From the NCBI RefSeq assembly GCF_020509005.1, contig NC_063017.1, positions 806,001 through 870,000 on the forward strand: 64,000 nucleotides of DNA. The letters are read 5' to 3'. The notes under the pieces are model-generated. The model was not told the origin of the DNA. It searched no databases and worked only from the letters and a program-made list of their open reading frames with translations. The stretch's first letter is position 1. The number at the start of each line of letters is the position of its first letter. This DNA comes from Fulvia fulva. Lineage: Eukaryota; Ascomycota; Dothideomycetes; Mycosphaerellales; Mycosphaerellaceae. The position numbers were made by a program, and so were the translations under genes. Positions 31,301 through 43,259 of the stretch are shown here, piece after piece.

Positions 31301-32861
31301 TCTCTCTTCAAGTTCTCGTAATAGAAAGTATAGGTCGATAGTACTTATACTAGTACGGGCCTTCTACATCTCTATTCCCTTTAGTATTACTAAGGCCATT
31401 CCGTAGCGTACGGTTATATCTAGTAGCTTTCCCCCTAGAAACGCGTACGGGGGAGTGAATTCGAGTCCCTACTATAGGTAGTAGAGGTTAAAGTCGCCGA
31501 GGAGTACTTACTTTATATCTTAGCTTAGGGTCCGCTCTAGGTAGGCGAGGGTTCCTAGTTCCCTACTCGTCCGACCCCGCGGTAGCGGGTTATAAACGTT
31601 ATAGATCTAGATAGGGCCTTATGTCGTGTCGATCTAGATTAATGTTATGTCTCCTAGGTTGCCCTACTACGGTAGTATAACCTTCTACGACTCAAGGTCT
31701 ATAGTCTTACTTACGTATATATATATCCTCGGGATAACGCCTCGTTAGCCCGCGATTACGGTGTAGTATCTCCGGTCATTATAATAAGGAAGGAATTGTA
31801 TTTAGGAAGCTAGCTACGAGATAAGGTAACAAGTCTTAACCGCGCTTTCCTACTTATCTAGTACTACCGTATAGCCTCGTTTCGAGAGGTTAGCCCGGAG
31901 CAAAAGCTTCCCTCTACGCCCTCCCTCCCTATTTACTCCTTAAGCCAATATCTACCTCTATAGAACTAGGCCCTTTAGTGCTCTCTATTGACCGATATAC
32001 GTATCCGTCCTCTCGGGCTATATAGATAGTATTAGCCGTCGCTACTAGTATATACTACGCCCTAGGTTTTAACGCCCTTTCCGTTACCGTAGCCTATCTC
32101 TAGAAAGCGGCCGTCTATACCTCGTAGGTTTACTCGGGGCATACACTACGCCGGGTAGCGTACTCCTTACGTTTCTACCTACTAACTAATATAAAGTTCC
32201 TTATTACCCTACCCTCGATCCTTCCCGATTATAGAACTAATCTACTCGTATTATACGTGTTTTCCCCGCCCTAATAGCCGTCTTTTCCTTACTTAGGCTA
32301 TCGTCTTTTCCTCGTCGTAATCTACTATATTAGACTAGGAACGTTATGTAGCGGGATAGGTAGTACCTTAGGCAAAACCCTCGTTCCTATACCGGGTGTT
32401 TAATAGGCCCTTATAGGCTTCGTCGCGTGTCGACCTACCTACCGTATTGCCCGCTAGTAAATACTAGATTGTTTCGTAGTCCGTTCGACGCCGTCGTATA
32501 GTCCGCTTAGTTATTGTTCTATAGTCCGCTCGTCTAATATTCGTCGCTCGGCCCGCTCGGTTTACGGTCTCCGGAGGTAAAAATTCTATACTTATACTAG
32601 AGATGTCCTATCGAGCGTATAGGCCACGGTTCCGCGCCCTTCTTATACGTAGAAAGAAGAGGGACTCGCTCCCGATACGAGTATACGCTCGTCGGATAGT
32701 TTTTATACCCGTTTTACTAGTAGTCCTCTATTTACCGCGGCTTCGCCTACGTTACGCGCCCGTCGCGCCTACGACGCTCTAGCGTAAGAATACTTAGCTC
32801 TCTCGTAGTAAGACGAGAGGTTCGTAGCTAATACTACGTATAGGTAATTCTCGTCGTCGAC
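28387..32861 (-). mobile_element. LINE family B, full-length with target duplication
   Basis: A 4.48-kb minus-strand Tad1-like LINE. The 3' tail (GATA/TCTA repeat) is at 28387-28405. The 15-bp target TACTAGGCGTATATA is present on both sides (28372-28386 and 32862-32876), which fixes both ends and shows that the 5' end is not truncated. Heavy RIP has removed all long frames. It was inserted into an opposite-oriented copy of its own family. Confidence 0.9.
28600..31960 (-). pseudogene. LINE B ORF2 (endonuclease and reverse transcriptase), RIP-broken
   Basis: With stops read through, the minus strand shows the endonuclease motif LLGDFNLYYL near 31480-31510 and the reverse transcriptase catalytic FVDD near 29888-29877, followed by thumb and C-terminal sequence parallel to LINE A. 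The spacing between the two landmarks (about 1.6 kb) equals that in LINE A (12.1 to 10.48 kb), so the architecture is complete. ORF1 would occupy about 31960-32800; its zinc knuckles could not be read with confidence. Confidence 0.75.
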
Positions 32862-33852
32862 TACTAGGCGTATATAAGACAACGTTAATAAGTACGGTAG
32901 AAATAGAGACGGGAACACTACTAATCGGCTAGTATATCCGGGGAATAAGAATTTAATACGCGGCAAAGACGACGGATTACCTAGTATAAACTACGACCTA
33001 GGAGGTAAAGAATAAGATAGAAAGCCGCTACCGGAGAGGGGCCGGACATAGGACAAGCTAAAAAGAGGATGACCTTACTACCTTTACGGCCGTATAGACA
33101 AGTACCGAATGGCTAGCACGAGGAGAGGAGGAGCGTAGGACTCGCTAGGCCGGCGGGAGCAAGGCTAAGACCTAAAGCCTAGCGGAATAGATAGCGAGCT
33201 ACCTATAAGAGTAGGACTAGAAAAGGAAGCCCCCTAAGATAATAGGCCCGATAGTACTCCGAGCCTTCTAGAGACACAATTACTAGCTATATAGGGACCT
33301 AATAAGGGCCGAAGTAAGCATAGCGATCCAAATTAGGTCCGAATATATTAGATTAAGGGCCTACCTATTTAGGAGACGCGTACTAGACATCTATAGCCTA
33401 GCCTACTAGTATAGCTATCTATCGTAAAACCTAGAATATATACTACTACGATGCCTATAGTAGGCGAGAGGTAGGAGAAATTAGAGGTACTAAGCGGGAA
33501 GGAGAGACTATAAGTCAATTATTAGGGACAAAGGTAACATTTGCCGAATCTCTCGGTAGATACTATAGTAGGGATACCTCTAGTAGTTTAGCCTCGCTAG
33601 TAAGACGGAGGAGTAGATAGATAAGAGGCGGGAGCTAGGGGGGTTATAGATAAGATAGTTATTAGGGTAGGCCTATAATACTAGCGTACCCCTAATAAGG
33701 GAAATCTAAGACGACAAATAGGGGGAAAAGATAGGCGGGAAGGAGGAGGGGTTTTTACTAATACGGTTTCCCCTCTATATATACGGAAACAAGATAGTAT
33801 AGCTATATAGGCCAAAGGGCACTACAACAGCTTAATAAAATATCTATCTATC
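32862..33852 (+). mobile_element. LINE family B, plus-strand copy, second piece
   Basis: This is the reverse complement of 28387-29380, the last kilobase of a LINE B. It continues the piece at 28283-28386 and ends in the TCTA tail at about 33839-33852, directly against the terminus of the Gypsy-3 LTR. Together with 28387-29380 it forms a near-kilobase inverted repeat around 3.5 kb of LINE B. Confidence 0.85.
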
Positions 33853-34111
33853 TATATATATTTGCTAGTCCGCGGGCCGTAAAATATATACTAAGATCCT
33901 AAAAGATAATAAATCTGAAATTTTCAGATTCCCGTATTTTGCCTTATAGAGAGATTCTTCTCAAATCCTAGCTCCCTACTAAGGTCGCCTCCCAACTATA
34001 TATATCTTAGTAGTACCCCTATACACCCCCGCTACGTAATTAACCGTTAAAGATTAACGAGATTCGACGCGTAAATATCAGGGTCTAAAGGGGGCCCTTA
34101 GCTCGTGAATA
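33853..34111 (-). repeat. Gypsy-3 3' LTR (minus-strand copy)
   Basis: A 259-bp LTR identical in extent to 59569-59827. Its left terminus abuts the LINE B tail. TG/CA ends have become TA/TA by RIP. Confidence 0.8.
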
Positions 34112-34439
34112 TATCCTCTTCTATTACGAAACTGTCCCTAGTTTCACCTCCGCTACCCCTAATATTAACTAAGAAACTATATCTATAAGTTATACGTAAG
34201 GAAGGCGGATCCGGCGTCTAGTCAAGTAGTTAGTCTAGAGATACTAAGGAGATCTTAAGTTCGTTCTATAAGGGGCTAAGGAGGCTAAGTCAAGGTCTAG
34301 TCTTCGTAGTAAGCCTACTCTTAGATTAAGGATATAGCCTAGAAATCGGTTAAGCACGCTAGAAACTAGGTACTAGAACTAGAAGCTAGTCAAATCAAGG
34401 TTAGAAACCGAAACTACTAAGTAAACTCCTTACGCCTAA

Positions 34440-37400
34440 GAAAAAGAAATAATAAAGTCCTCCCCTCCTTTGACCTTAATCCTAGTAAATTTGGCTATCT
34501 CCTCCGTAGTAAGGTTATAAGGCCGTACCTATAGTCTCGTCGGCTTAGATTCTTGTTCCGGAAGTATAGTAGCTCTATTAATGCCTATTAGAAGTATATT
34601 ATTATCCTCTTCGTCGTTAGATTCGGACGTAGTAGGTCTATTCTCGTTCGGAAGATCGCCTTTTTCGACATTCGCGATATCAACCCTATCCTCTAGCGCT
34701 ATAATGTCTTTAGCTTTAGAAAGGTCTAGCTCCGGATCCGGTCTTAATTATAGGATTAGCTTTAGGTTCTCTCGGGCTTATATACCCTTTAACCTTATAC
34801 TATTAAGCTCTTCGAGGACGTATATACTAAACCCCGAGTACACCTTAGCTATATAATACGGCCTAAGCTAGCGGTAACTAATCTTTCTAGCTAGGTCATC
34901 CTTATACGGCTTGTCGAACTTGACTATAAGATCCCCGACCTAGAACCCCTAGAAGTTAATACTACGTTTAGTATCGAAGTATTCCTTACTTAGGGTACGA
35001 AGCCTTACTCTTCGTAACTATAACTCCTAAAGACTTATATCCCGCACCTATAATTAACGCGTCCGAATAGCTAATAGCTCCTCTATTAATCTAATAGATC
35101 CCTATTTATAGTTTGCCTATATCGGGTATTCTACCTCGATCGGGAGAATAGTACGATAGCTATATAGGACCTCCGCCGGAGTTATACCCGTAATTCTATA
35201 TACCGTAGTTCTATTAGCCTAAAGTACCGTAGTAATCTATCGTTTCTAGGACTTATAGGTGTTCTTAGTAAGCTTAGCTAAAGTAGCTAGAACAGGTCGA
35301 TATCCTACTTCTATAGTTATATTTAACTACGGATAGTAGGGTAAGATCCGGATATACTTAATACCTATACTAATAAGTATCCTCTCTACCTCCCCTTCGT
35401 TAATACTAGCGTTATTAAGTATAATCCTATAGCAGTATCTATACCGGCTAAATAATATCTCGTATAAGAACTTAGTAATCGCCCGTAAATTTAGAGGCTT
35501 CTATACGACCTTCGCCTTAATCTACTTACTTAGAGCTCCTCGGGCGATAAGTAAGTACCCGTTTCTATATACGTAGACGGGATCGTAGTACTACCTCTCT
35601 CCTATAACCTACTAAGTCGATAAGTATATTTCTCCTACTCTCTAGTTACCTTCGCGAAAGTTATAAGGAGCACAAGTCCTTACCTAATTCGATACGTCGG
35701 AGAAGTAGCCCTCCTAGTAATACCGGCTAGTAATAAGATTAAATACTAGCTAGGTACTCCGGTAACTATACTTTTTATAATAGTATATTACGATCTCTTT
35801 CTAAGTATTATTATCGTCTACTACTAGCTATATCGGTATACCCCTTCGCCGCTAATAAAACAAGAGCTTGTCTCTTAAATAGTACCGAGGACTCTTCTTA
35901 ACGAGGTTTTAATACTTAGCCCGGGTAACCCCTTCCGGTCGTGTTCGATATTCTAGAATATAAGCTATAAGCTCGGAATTGCTACTATACTAGGGTTCGA
36001 GGAGTCGTTTACGCTCTAGAATAACGGGGAAAGTGTTAACTAGCTCGGTATAACGGAAGAATTTATCGTCAATTATCTTATTAATATTATTGTTAGGTTC
36101 CGTAAGCTCCTTAGCTATAGGTAGTTTACGAGACAGTACATCCGGTCCGGAGTGCTTCTTCCTATCGACATACCTTACTTCAAAGGTGAATAGCCGGATC
36201 TAAGTAACCTACCTTACTATTATAGAGTTTAGAATATCGGATACTAGCCGATTTGACTACTATACTAGCGTTTTAGTATTAACTTCGAGGATAAAGTCTA
36301 CTCCTACGAGGTAGCGCTATACCTTCTTAAGGCCCTTTAGTACTCCGAGGTACTCCCGCTTTCCTATATTATACTTAGCCTCGTTTACGTTCTAGGTACC
36401 GCTCTTATACCTTACTAGGTGTCTTCGTCGAGTATTATCTACTAATTCCTACGATATTATATAACCCTACCTAATACTACTCGTATTAATAGAAACGAAG
36501 ATCCTAATAGCTCCTAGGGCGTAGGAGATAGTTACTAACGCTAGTACTATTACTAAGAATCTTACTAGGTTCTCTTTCGAGAACTACTTATTCTTAGTCT
36601 AGACAAACTCGACGTCCTTCCTTAAAAGCTTATATATTAGCCGAGCGACAATTACGAACTAGGGGACCTAAATCCGTAAGTAAATATAGATCCTAATATA
36701 AACTCGAACGTCCTTTATATACTTTAGAGTTAGCTAGTTCAAGATCTTAGCTACTACCTTAGGATCTAGATAGCGGCCGCTCGGGCTAGTAATATAGCCT
36801 ACGATCTTTAGGGTCTTATAAAGCCACTACGACTTCTCCCCTATAACTACCGCTCCGGCCCTCTCTAGGTCCGTAAGAACAAGATTAAGTAATATAATAT
36901 GTTCTACGACCTATCGTCGAAGGCTAGGCTCTACCTAATCGTTACTATAGTGCTTAGTAGGACCTTTTACGCCGATATTATTAAGAAATAGTTTTGCTTA
37001 GTAAGAAATATAGTCTATTAATACCTTAGTTACTACCCGTACGAACTAAGTAACTAAGTTCGTCGTACCCTATAGTAACGTTATATACCGTATAAGCCTA
37101 AGAGGCGTTATAAAGGCCTTTGAATCTCGGCTACTTTCGTTACGCGTAATCTAGTCGTACCCCGAAAACAAGTCTACTAAAGAGGCTACTCTTTACCTAG
37201 TAAAGTCTTCCGAGAACCCGTCCGTATCTAGGGGAATGTTCGTATCCCTTATTATTACCTCGTTTAAGAGTATAGTAGAGTTGATCAACCTGTATAGTAT
37301 AGCTTCGCTATTTAGCTCGACCTTCTTTACTACTAAGAACTAAGCATTTGTATAAGTACCTTGACTATACTTAAAAGTTCTATTCTTAATTCGAGCGTAG

Positions 37401-39390
37401 ATTATCTATTCTATAATCGCTCGTAAGCTTAGGTATAACCGAATGTTCCGCGCCTACTACGGTTTATACGTAATCGTTATAATCTTCTAAGGGGGCATAA
37501 TATTATATCTAGTCTACCGTATATAGCTCAAATCCTACGCTAGGACACCTTCTCTGTTAAAGAGTATTTTATTAAATATCTGTCTTTCCTTAGCCGAGAG
37601 AGCGATACTAACATTAATACTAGCGAGCCTTTTAGGTATAATCCTCGAGCCGCGCTCGATACTAGAGAACTTTTTAATAAGATACCTCCTATCGAACGGG
37701 CCTTACCCTACTAGTATTAGAGATTCCTTATAAAGGGCCTTCCGCTTCTAATCTATATTACTATCTACTTTCGACTAAGGCCTCTAGTGAACGCTCGTAT
37801 TAATAGGTCTTTTCTTATTAGGTTTTCGCTTATATATAGTAAATATATACGGCATCCTAATACCGGGTCTATATAACCCTACGTCTGGTTTCTAAGCCTC
37901 CCTATTAATCTGGCCCTATTTTAGGATCTCCGTATACTAGTCGCCCTATACGGAGTATATATTTATAATAACCTACTCTTATAGAGCGTTAGTAGTCACC
38001 TTAGCGCTTAAGTATTAGCGGTTCCCGAGTAGTTCTAGTAATTTCTTCGAATACGGGCTAAGGTCGAGGACATTTTCTCTTTATTATAATACGGGGCCGC
38101 GGTAGTTCTTAAAGTAGTCGAAGACAGTCGTGTCTATAGGCTTTAGGTTTAGCTTCGTTATACCTTCTTATTAATGTTATATTAGAACACTTCGCCTCTA
38201 ATATATTTACTAAGGTTTCCCCGACTAAACCCGAAAAGCGGACTTGCTTCAAAACCGGACTTCTAATACTTATAGCGGGTTAACTACCGTGAATTAACCC
38301 GCGTTCGCTTTTTTCGAGGACTATAGAAGTACTTAAAGAGTCTTATACTTATTAGTACCTTCAATAGCCGTAGATATTATACTTTTACCTTTCCTACTAG
38401 CAATTGTTCCCTCCTATAATCTATCGTTATAGTTACGGCCTATTAGTCGTACCTTCCTATACTAAGGGCGGCTAAGGATCGTAGGCGAATCTAGATTAGC
38501 GGAGATGAATATATCGATCTAGTAGTATATACTAAATACCTAAGTATTAAGCTTTGAAATTACTACCTTAAACTTCGCTCTTCTACCCGCTTCTTAAAAG
38601 GATAGGTAGGCGCTAGGTACGATAGATAAGCTAAACTTATATACTATCCTCGGGCTAATAATATTGACTTTAGATCCCTTATTAAGTAAGGGTCGAGTCT
38701 GACCTTTACTAGTCCTAAGCTAGGTAACTACCTAAGGGCTAGGTACTATTATAAGATTATCTAGTATACTAGAGAGACCGATCTTTTTAATGTTTTCGTA
38801 TAAGTCGGCGGTAGGGACAGCATCCTTACTATATAATATCGTTAAGAACACACCTATAAAGCGAGCTTTATAATTATCCCGAAAGACTTCTTCGATAGCC
38901 TCTTCTTCCTCGTCTTTATAGGTAGCGACATAACTCGTACGGACTTTAGTCCCTTCTTAGCTAGCTAACTTACGGATAGTAGTAAGCTTAGACTTTAGAT
39001 TAGGGGTATTTGCTACTCTCCTAAACAAGGTAGTCTTAAACTAGCGACTATACCGAAGCTAGTCCCGGGTATTAACGTTTAGAAACATAGTCTTAAGGAT
39101 TTAATTAATCTAATAGGTTACTCCCTCCTCCTTAGTAACGGGCCTATCTCTAGTACTATACTATCGGACGTAGTTATTAATCCTCATCCTCTTCGTGTTC
39201 TATAGCCGTTTACGCTATACGAATAGGGTATTAATAGGCCCTACCGGCTGTTCCGAGGGCGTAGACCTTGACTTAGTTCGAGGCTTAGGCGTCCTTCCTC
39301 TAAGAGTCTCCCCTAACGCTACTATTAACTAGCTTCTACTAGCCCTAGAACCGGCGTCTCTAGTTATCTCTACCTCCTACTAATCGAGTT
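34440..39390 (-). pseudogene. Gypsy-3 pol polyprotein, RIP-broken
   Basis: Minus-strand reading with stops. The protease/linker region is at about 39300-38300. Reverse transcriptase (about 37560-36900) has FLVVKKVELNSEAILYRLIN, LVDLFSGYDQITRNESSRDS and FITPLRLIRYVTLLQGTTNL, and a FLNNIGVKGP form of the FLDDIGVKGP catalytic site near 36960, in which Asp codons have become Asn by RIP. RNase H is at about 36600-36250, with KYNIGKREYLGVLKGLKK. Integrase follows at about 36000-35000. The SRD...TP/LQGxTN signature is that of a widespread fungal Ty3/Gypsy lineage. Many stops; inactive. Confidence 0.8.
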
Positions 39391-39392
39391 CT

Positions 39393-39818
39393 TTCGCTCC
39401 TAGAACGTACGGTACGTACTCCTCGTCTATCCGAGGTAGTCGCTAGGAAGGGGGGAGTAGATAGTAAAGGCGAGGAACCGGACGATTAGGGCACTTCCTA
39501 ATAACGCTAAGGACCTACGGCGTATTACGAACTAGATACTAGAGAAGGGCTGGCTAGAATAGTACCGCCTAGTAGGAGTAGTATAGGAAGAGAGGACACG
39601 ACGTAGCGCGACGAGACCGGCTAGGAGCGGGGGCTAACGGGGTAGTAATATAGACTACGTACGTTTAGAGGGAAAGCTAATCTAGATAAGGAGTAGTCGG
39701 GGGCGGGAAGGGTTTTCACCTATTCGGGTTTCCCTTTGTATATAACAATAGATATATACCTATATAGGCCGGATAGGGTCCTAGAATAGGGGAATAATAA
39801 ATCTATCTATCTATCTAT
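39393..39818 (+). mobile_element. LINE family C, short 3' fragment
   Basis: 426 bp nearly identical to 1432-1854, ending in the TCTA tail (39801-39818). It lies between the broken gag side of Gypsy-3 and an unrelated gag-like stretch. I find no target duplication, so the site probably also suffered a deletion. Confidence 0.85.
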
Positions 39819-39819
39819 T

Positions 39820-42150
39820 ATCGCGCTTAGCGAGCTCCTCCTTTAGTCGCGTAACCTCCTCTTTTAGGGACTATCTAGTCGTCTATTCCGTATCGATTAT
39901 ATCCTCGAGTAGGTCTATCTAGTTCTTAGTATCTTACGCCTTACGGAGGTTAATACGGTTAGCTATATCGAGCGTAGTATTAAGTTTATACGTACGTCGG
40001 TAATCGGACTCGATGATATAGAGGATCTTATAGATCTACTAGGGATAGTTATTGACCGTCTTCTTGAACTTGTCTATATTTAACCCGTTTAACGAGTCGA
40101 AGGCTTCCTAGAAGTTGTCGATAGTAACCCTCCTCTTCCTCGGTACCTTAGTACCCTTATCTTCTATCTTATCCTCGATAAACTCCGCCCTATATAGGTT
40201 AGCTAAGTTTAGCTCTATCTCGACCTCCTCTTCCTTAATCGCCTTAAGTTAGTTAAACACCTTCTTATACTACTTATAGTACTAGTTATTCTCGTCGAGG
40301 AGCCTATTTAGGATATCCTCTTTACGTCCTTAAGTCTACGTCGCCGGGTTCGCGCTATCGTTATCGGGCGGATCGTATAGTAGGGTAAAGAAGGATAATC
40401 TATTAAGGGATACGCGATAAACGCGTCTATTAGTATTCTCTATACTTACGCCTAGTACGCCGGTACCGGTCTGTCTCGCTATTATTACTATATTAGCTAT
40501 AATCTACTTTAAGGTACGACTTAGCGAGTACGATACCTAATCTTAGTACTTCCTCGTATACTATCGCGGTTTCTCTATAATCTCCCTAATATAGCTTCTC
40601 GTATCTCTCTATATGTTAGTAATAATCTATTCGAAGTGTTATAAGTAGGTATAAGTACGTAGTCGGGTAAGGTATAAGTCGAATAGATATTCTATCTAAG
40701 GGAGGCGCGGAGGGCGCGAGAGTTATATACGGGTACTAAGCCGCTAGTCGGATTAGTTAGCGGGCGCGAGGTCTAGGTACGTACCCGCGGGTTTAAGTAA
40801 ATATACGCCGGTACGGTAATAACCGCCGTCACTACGCTAGATAGCGGCGTTAACTAAGACTAGCGTAGTGTTATTATTATCGCTAGCTACGGTAGAGGTA
40901 GCCTTCTTAGTCTTCGTTATACCTATCTTAATACTAGAGTCCTCGCCGTCGAGTAGCTTCTCGAGGGCGGACTTCTACCTCGTAGGAGGTAGTAGAGGTG
41001 TCGATTCCTTAGGCTTTAGCTAAGCGATATAGTTATTACGCTCCTTAAGCTAGGCTTATAGAACCGTAATAAACGCGGTAGTACGCTTACCTAAGCTCTA
41101 CTTAGTAGCTAACTTAGTCTAGGTCGCTTCGAGTTCGCTAGCTAGATCTATATTACGACTACGTAAGTTCTTAATCTTAGCGGCCGCCTTCTTACCTAAC
41201 TTCTTTAGGTAAGCGATCTTAGCTACTAAGTCCTTATCGTCCCTAAGCTCGTCGAGTATTACTTAGAGCGATACTAACTTATCCTTATACCAATTAGCCT
41301 TAGCCTATAGCCGACTCTTCTAAGTAGTTAATACCTCCCGTACCTCCTTAAGACCGAGGTAGGCGAGACGCTATTCGTCTAGGACATCTAGCTAGGCTTC
41401 TAGGCTCTTAGTAACCGAGCGAGTAAGCTCCTTAGCTATAGCGATCTAGAACTCGGTAGGGTTATACCGTAGCCTATATTCTACCTCTTCGCCCTTCTAG
41501 GTAAAGTTAACCGGCATCGTATAGCGGTAGCTAAGATGTTCCTCCTTCCGCGTACGTATACCCTATTATAGGGTCTTATCCTCTCTACCTATACGGAGTC
41601 GAGTTTCCTTCTTAGACTAACGTCGGTTATACTTATTACGTAGTAGCTCTTAGTACTTCTAGCGCCGACGTTCTTCCTCTTACTAACGAGCCTACTTAGT
41701 GTCTCCGCGACCCTAAGTCTCGTTCTATGTCTCTTACGCTATATTACGTAGTCGTTCTATACCTACGGTATCGTCGAAATCCGGATCCTACTACGACTCG
41801 TCTTCTACCTCTTACTACGCTACGCTAAGTACGCCGTTCCGCTTTTATCGGGCTTCTCGGAGGAACGCCTTCGTAAGAGGGTTTAGGTTAAGTCTTAGGA
41901 TAAAGGATGATTCGTCTAGTCCGATAGTCGTATTAGTACCTACGGCTATTCGAGTCTCGGTCGTACGCGGTCGTAGTAGCGATACGTAGTCTATAATCGT
42001 ACGGCTCGGCGATCTAAGGGCGGTAGAACTTAATAATACGGATAAGGCGTAAGATAGGGCGTAAACGTATTAATACCTTAGAATCGAATAAGTTCTACGA
42101 AGAAGAGAAGATAATAAAGTCGCAAAGCCGCGATAAAGTAAACGTCGAGG
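39820..42150 (-). pseudogene. Orphan gag-like gene, RIP-broken
   Basis: On the minus strand a mostly collinear frame begins near 41510 with MPVNFT*KGEEVEYRLRYN (stop as shown). A long Lys/Glu/Leu-rich part follows (AYLKKLGKKAAAKIKNLRSR near 41200-41130 and KSALEKLLDGEDSSIKIG near 40985-40930), then a helical tail LKEEVTRLKEELAKR near 39870-39830. This is like the capsid part of a fungal Gypsy gag with a coiled-coil segment. The frame is cut by the LINE C fragment before any zinc knuckle or pol. It does not match the gag of Gypsy-2 or Gypsy-3 here. It could belong to a fourth Gypsy family, or be the lost gag of Gypsy-1 turned round. Confidence 0.45.
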
Positions 42151-42221
42151 TCAGGGTCTAGGGTCCGGGCGCGCTAGTACACTAGGTTACGTAATACTAA
42201 GTATAGCCTTACGAGGTAAAC

Positions 42222-42885
42222 TGTAATAGCCGGAGGTTCCGGCTAATTAGAACTATATAGTTAGCGGACGCTTCCGTAGTAGAAGTACTCTCCTACCTAT
42301 AGAATAAAAACCTCGGAACCGAGAGAGTATACTTTCGAATAATCTCTCTAATCTCTCTAATCTCTATAATCTCTAGAGAGTAGAGGGAATTGAGAGAATA
42401 CGAAGAGTAGACGCTCTATCTCCTTTGTATTTAGGAACGCTAAGAATCCCTAATAGCTTCGGCGCGTGTAACTTACTATTTAATATTACTATTTAGAATA
42501 TACCGTAACCTAACCTCTACCTTAGTACTACTTAATCTTTATAAGACAAGACAGCTACTATTTTATTACTCTCCCTTAACTTCCTATCGGCCCGAGACAA
42601 AACCTAATTGAGCTTGTCTTCTTAACTTATTATTAAGATGTAGCATCTTAAAGGGAGTTAACAATCAGGAAGTGATCTAGTAGCCTAAGGCATCTACGAT
42701 GACTTAGCTTGTAGGGAGATACCTTCTCTCCCCTTTAGCTTAGATAGATATCTAATATAATTAACATATTGGTTCCTAATATATTGCTACATACTCGTAC
42801 TATTAGTCAGTTAAAGATTAATCTCTTACTCTACTCCGCTACTATCTACCCGTACCTATTTAATACTTATAATATTATTAGGTTA
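42222..42885 (+). repeat. Gypsy-1 5' LTR, main part (holds a Copia solo LTR)
   Basis: 42222-42630 and 42866-42885 align with 59060-59480 of the 3' LTR. Both have three AATCTCTCT/ATCTCTATA boxes (about 42343-42372). The first dozen bases are altered compared with the 3' LTR. The remainder of this LTR (AACCTAATA) is at 50112-50120, beyond Gypsy-2. Confidence 0.85.
42631..42865 (+). mobile_element. Copia-type solo LTR inside Gypsy-1 LTR
   Basis: 235 bp from TATTAAGATG to CTATTTAATA with a perfect 5-bp duplication CTTAT (42626-42630, 42866-42870). The uninterrupted site is GACTTATAATATT at 59462. Its ends resemble those of the Copia LTR at 20743, with about 15 bp shared, but the centre differs, so it belongs to a related, separate Copia family. 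Confidence 0.85.
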
Positions 42886-42890
42886 TACTA

Positions 42891-43074
42891 TATAAGGGCG
42901 CGTGTATTATAGGGTCCGAACGAGATAGTTATTGTTCTACGAAGCTACGAAAGAGGAGCGCGAGGCGTGGCGAAGTTATAAAGCAAAGCTAAGCCGCGCT
43001 AACCCAATACGGAAGGTCCGCGGTTTAGCCGGGCCGACGTAGCTATAGTAGGGGGTCGCGGGCTACCCGTGATA
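42891..43074 (-). repeat. Gypsy-2 3' LTR
   Basis: 184 bp, a direct repeat of 49923-50106 and of the solo LTR at 17659-17842. Ends TATAAGG...GTGATA are RIP forms of TG...CA. Confidence 0.92.
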
Positions 43075-43259
43075 GTATCCCCCCTCCCAAAATACGCCTT
43101 AGTCCTCTAAGCGTTATCTACCTTATAAGGCTACTTACCTATCGAGCTCTATAATCGCGCGAACGCCTAATTATCCTCTAGTGCCCTGTCGTTATCCGAT
43201 AACATCGTATTCGCTCTATTAAGACTATCCTCGAATAGCTTCCTTCGAGAAACATGTTG

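Larger units (their letters stand above)
33853..39392 (-). mobile_element. Gypsy-3 LTR retrotransposon, minus-strand copy, gag end missing
   Basis: The 3' LTR is at 33853-34111 (259 bp) and matches 59569-59827 as reverse complement. The interior carries integrase, RNase H, reverse transcriptase and protease regions on the minus strand. Its right part, about 37900-39392, is the reverse complement of 62660-64000 in the second copy. It breaks off at 39392 against a LINE C fragment, so gag, leader and 5' LTR are absent. Confidence 0.85.

Noticed and set aside
29281..32966. Frames starting MPRIKFLFPGYTSRLVVF on opposite strands (29281-29493 and 32966-32769)
   Set aside because: They are the same piece of LINE B reverse transcriptase DNA read antisense in two inverted copies, not a conserved gene.
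28387..33852. CRISPR-like or palindromic array in the inverted LINE region
   Set aside because: The inverted symmetry is fully explained by one LINE B inserted into another; there are no regular spacers.
8951..33860. GATA/TCTA microsatellites as independent repeats or regulatory GATA sites
   Set aside because: Each one is the 3' tail of a LINE and is explained by the element.
34581..34856. Plus-strand 91-codon Ser-rich frame as a new gene
   Set aside because: It lies antisense to the end of Gypsy-3 pol, has no signal or domain, and its Ser/Ile content reflects TA-mutated DNA.
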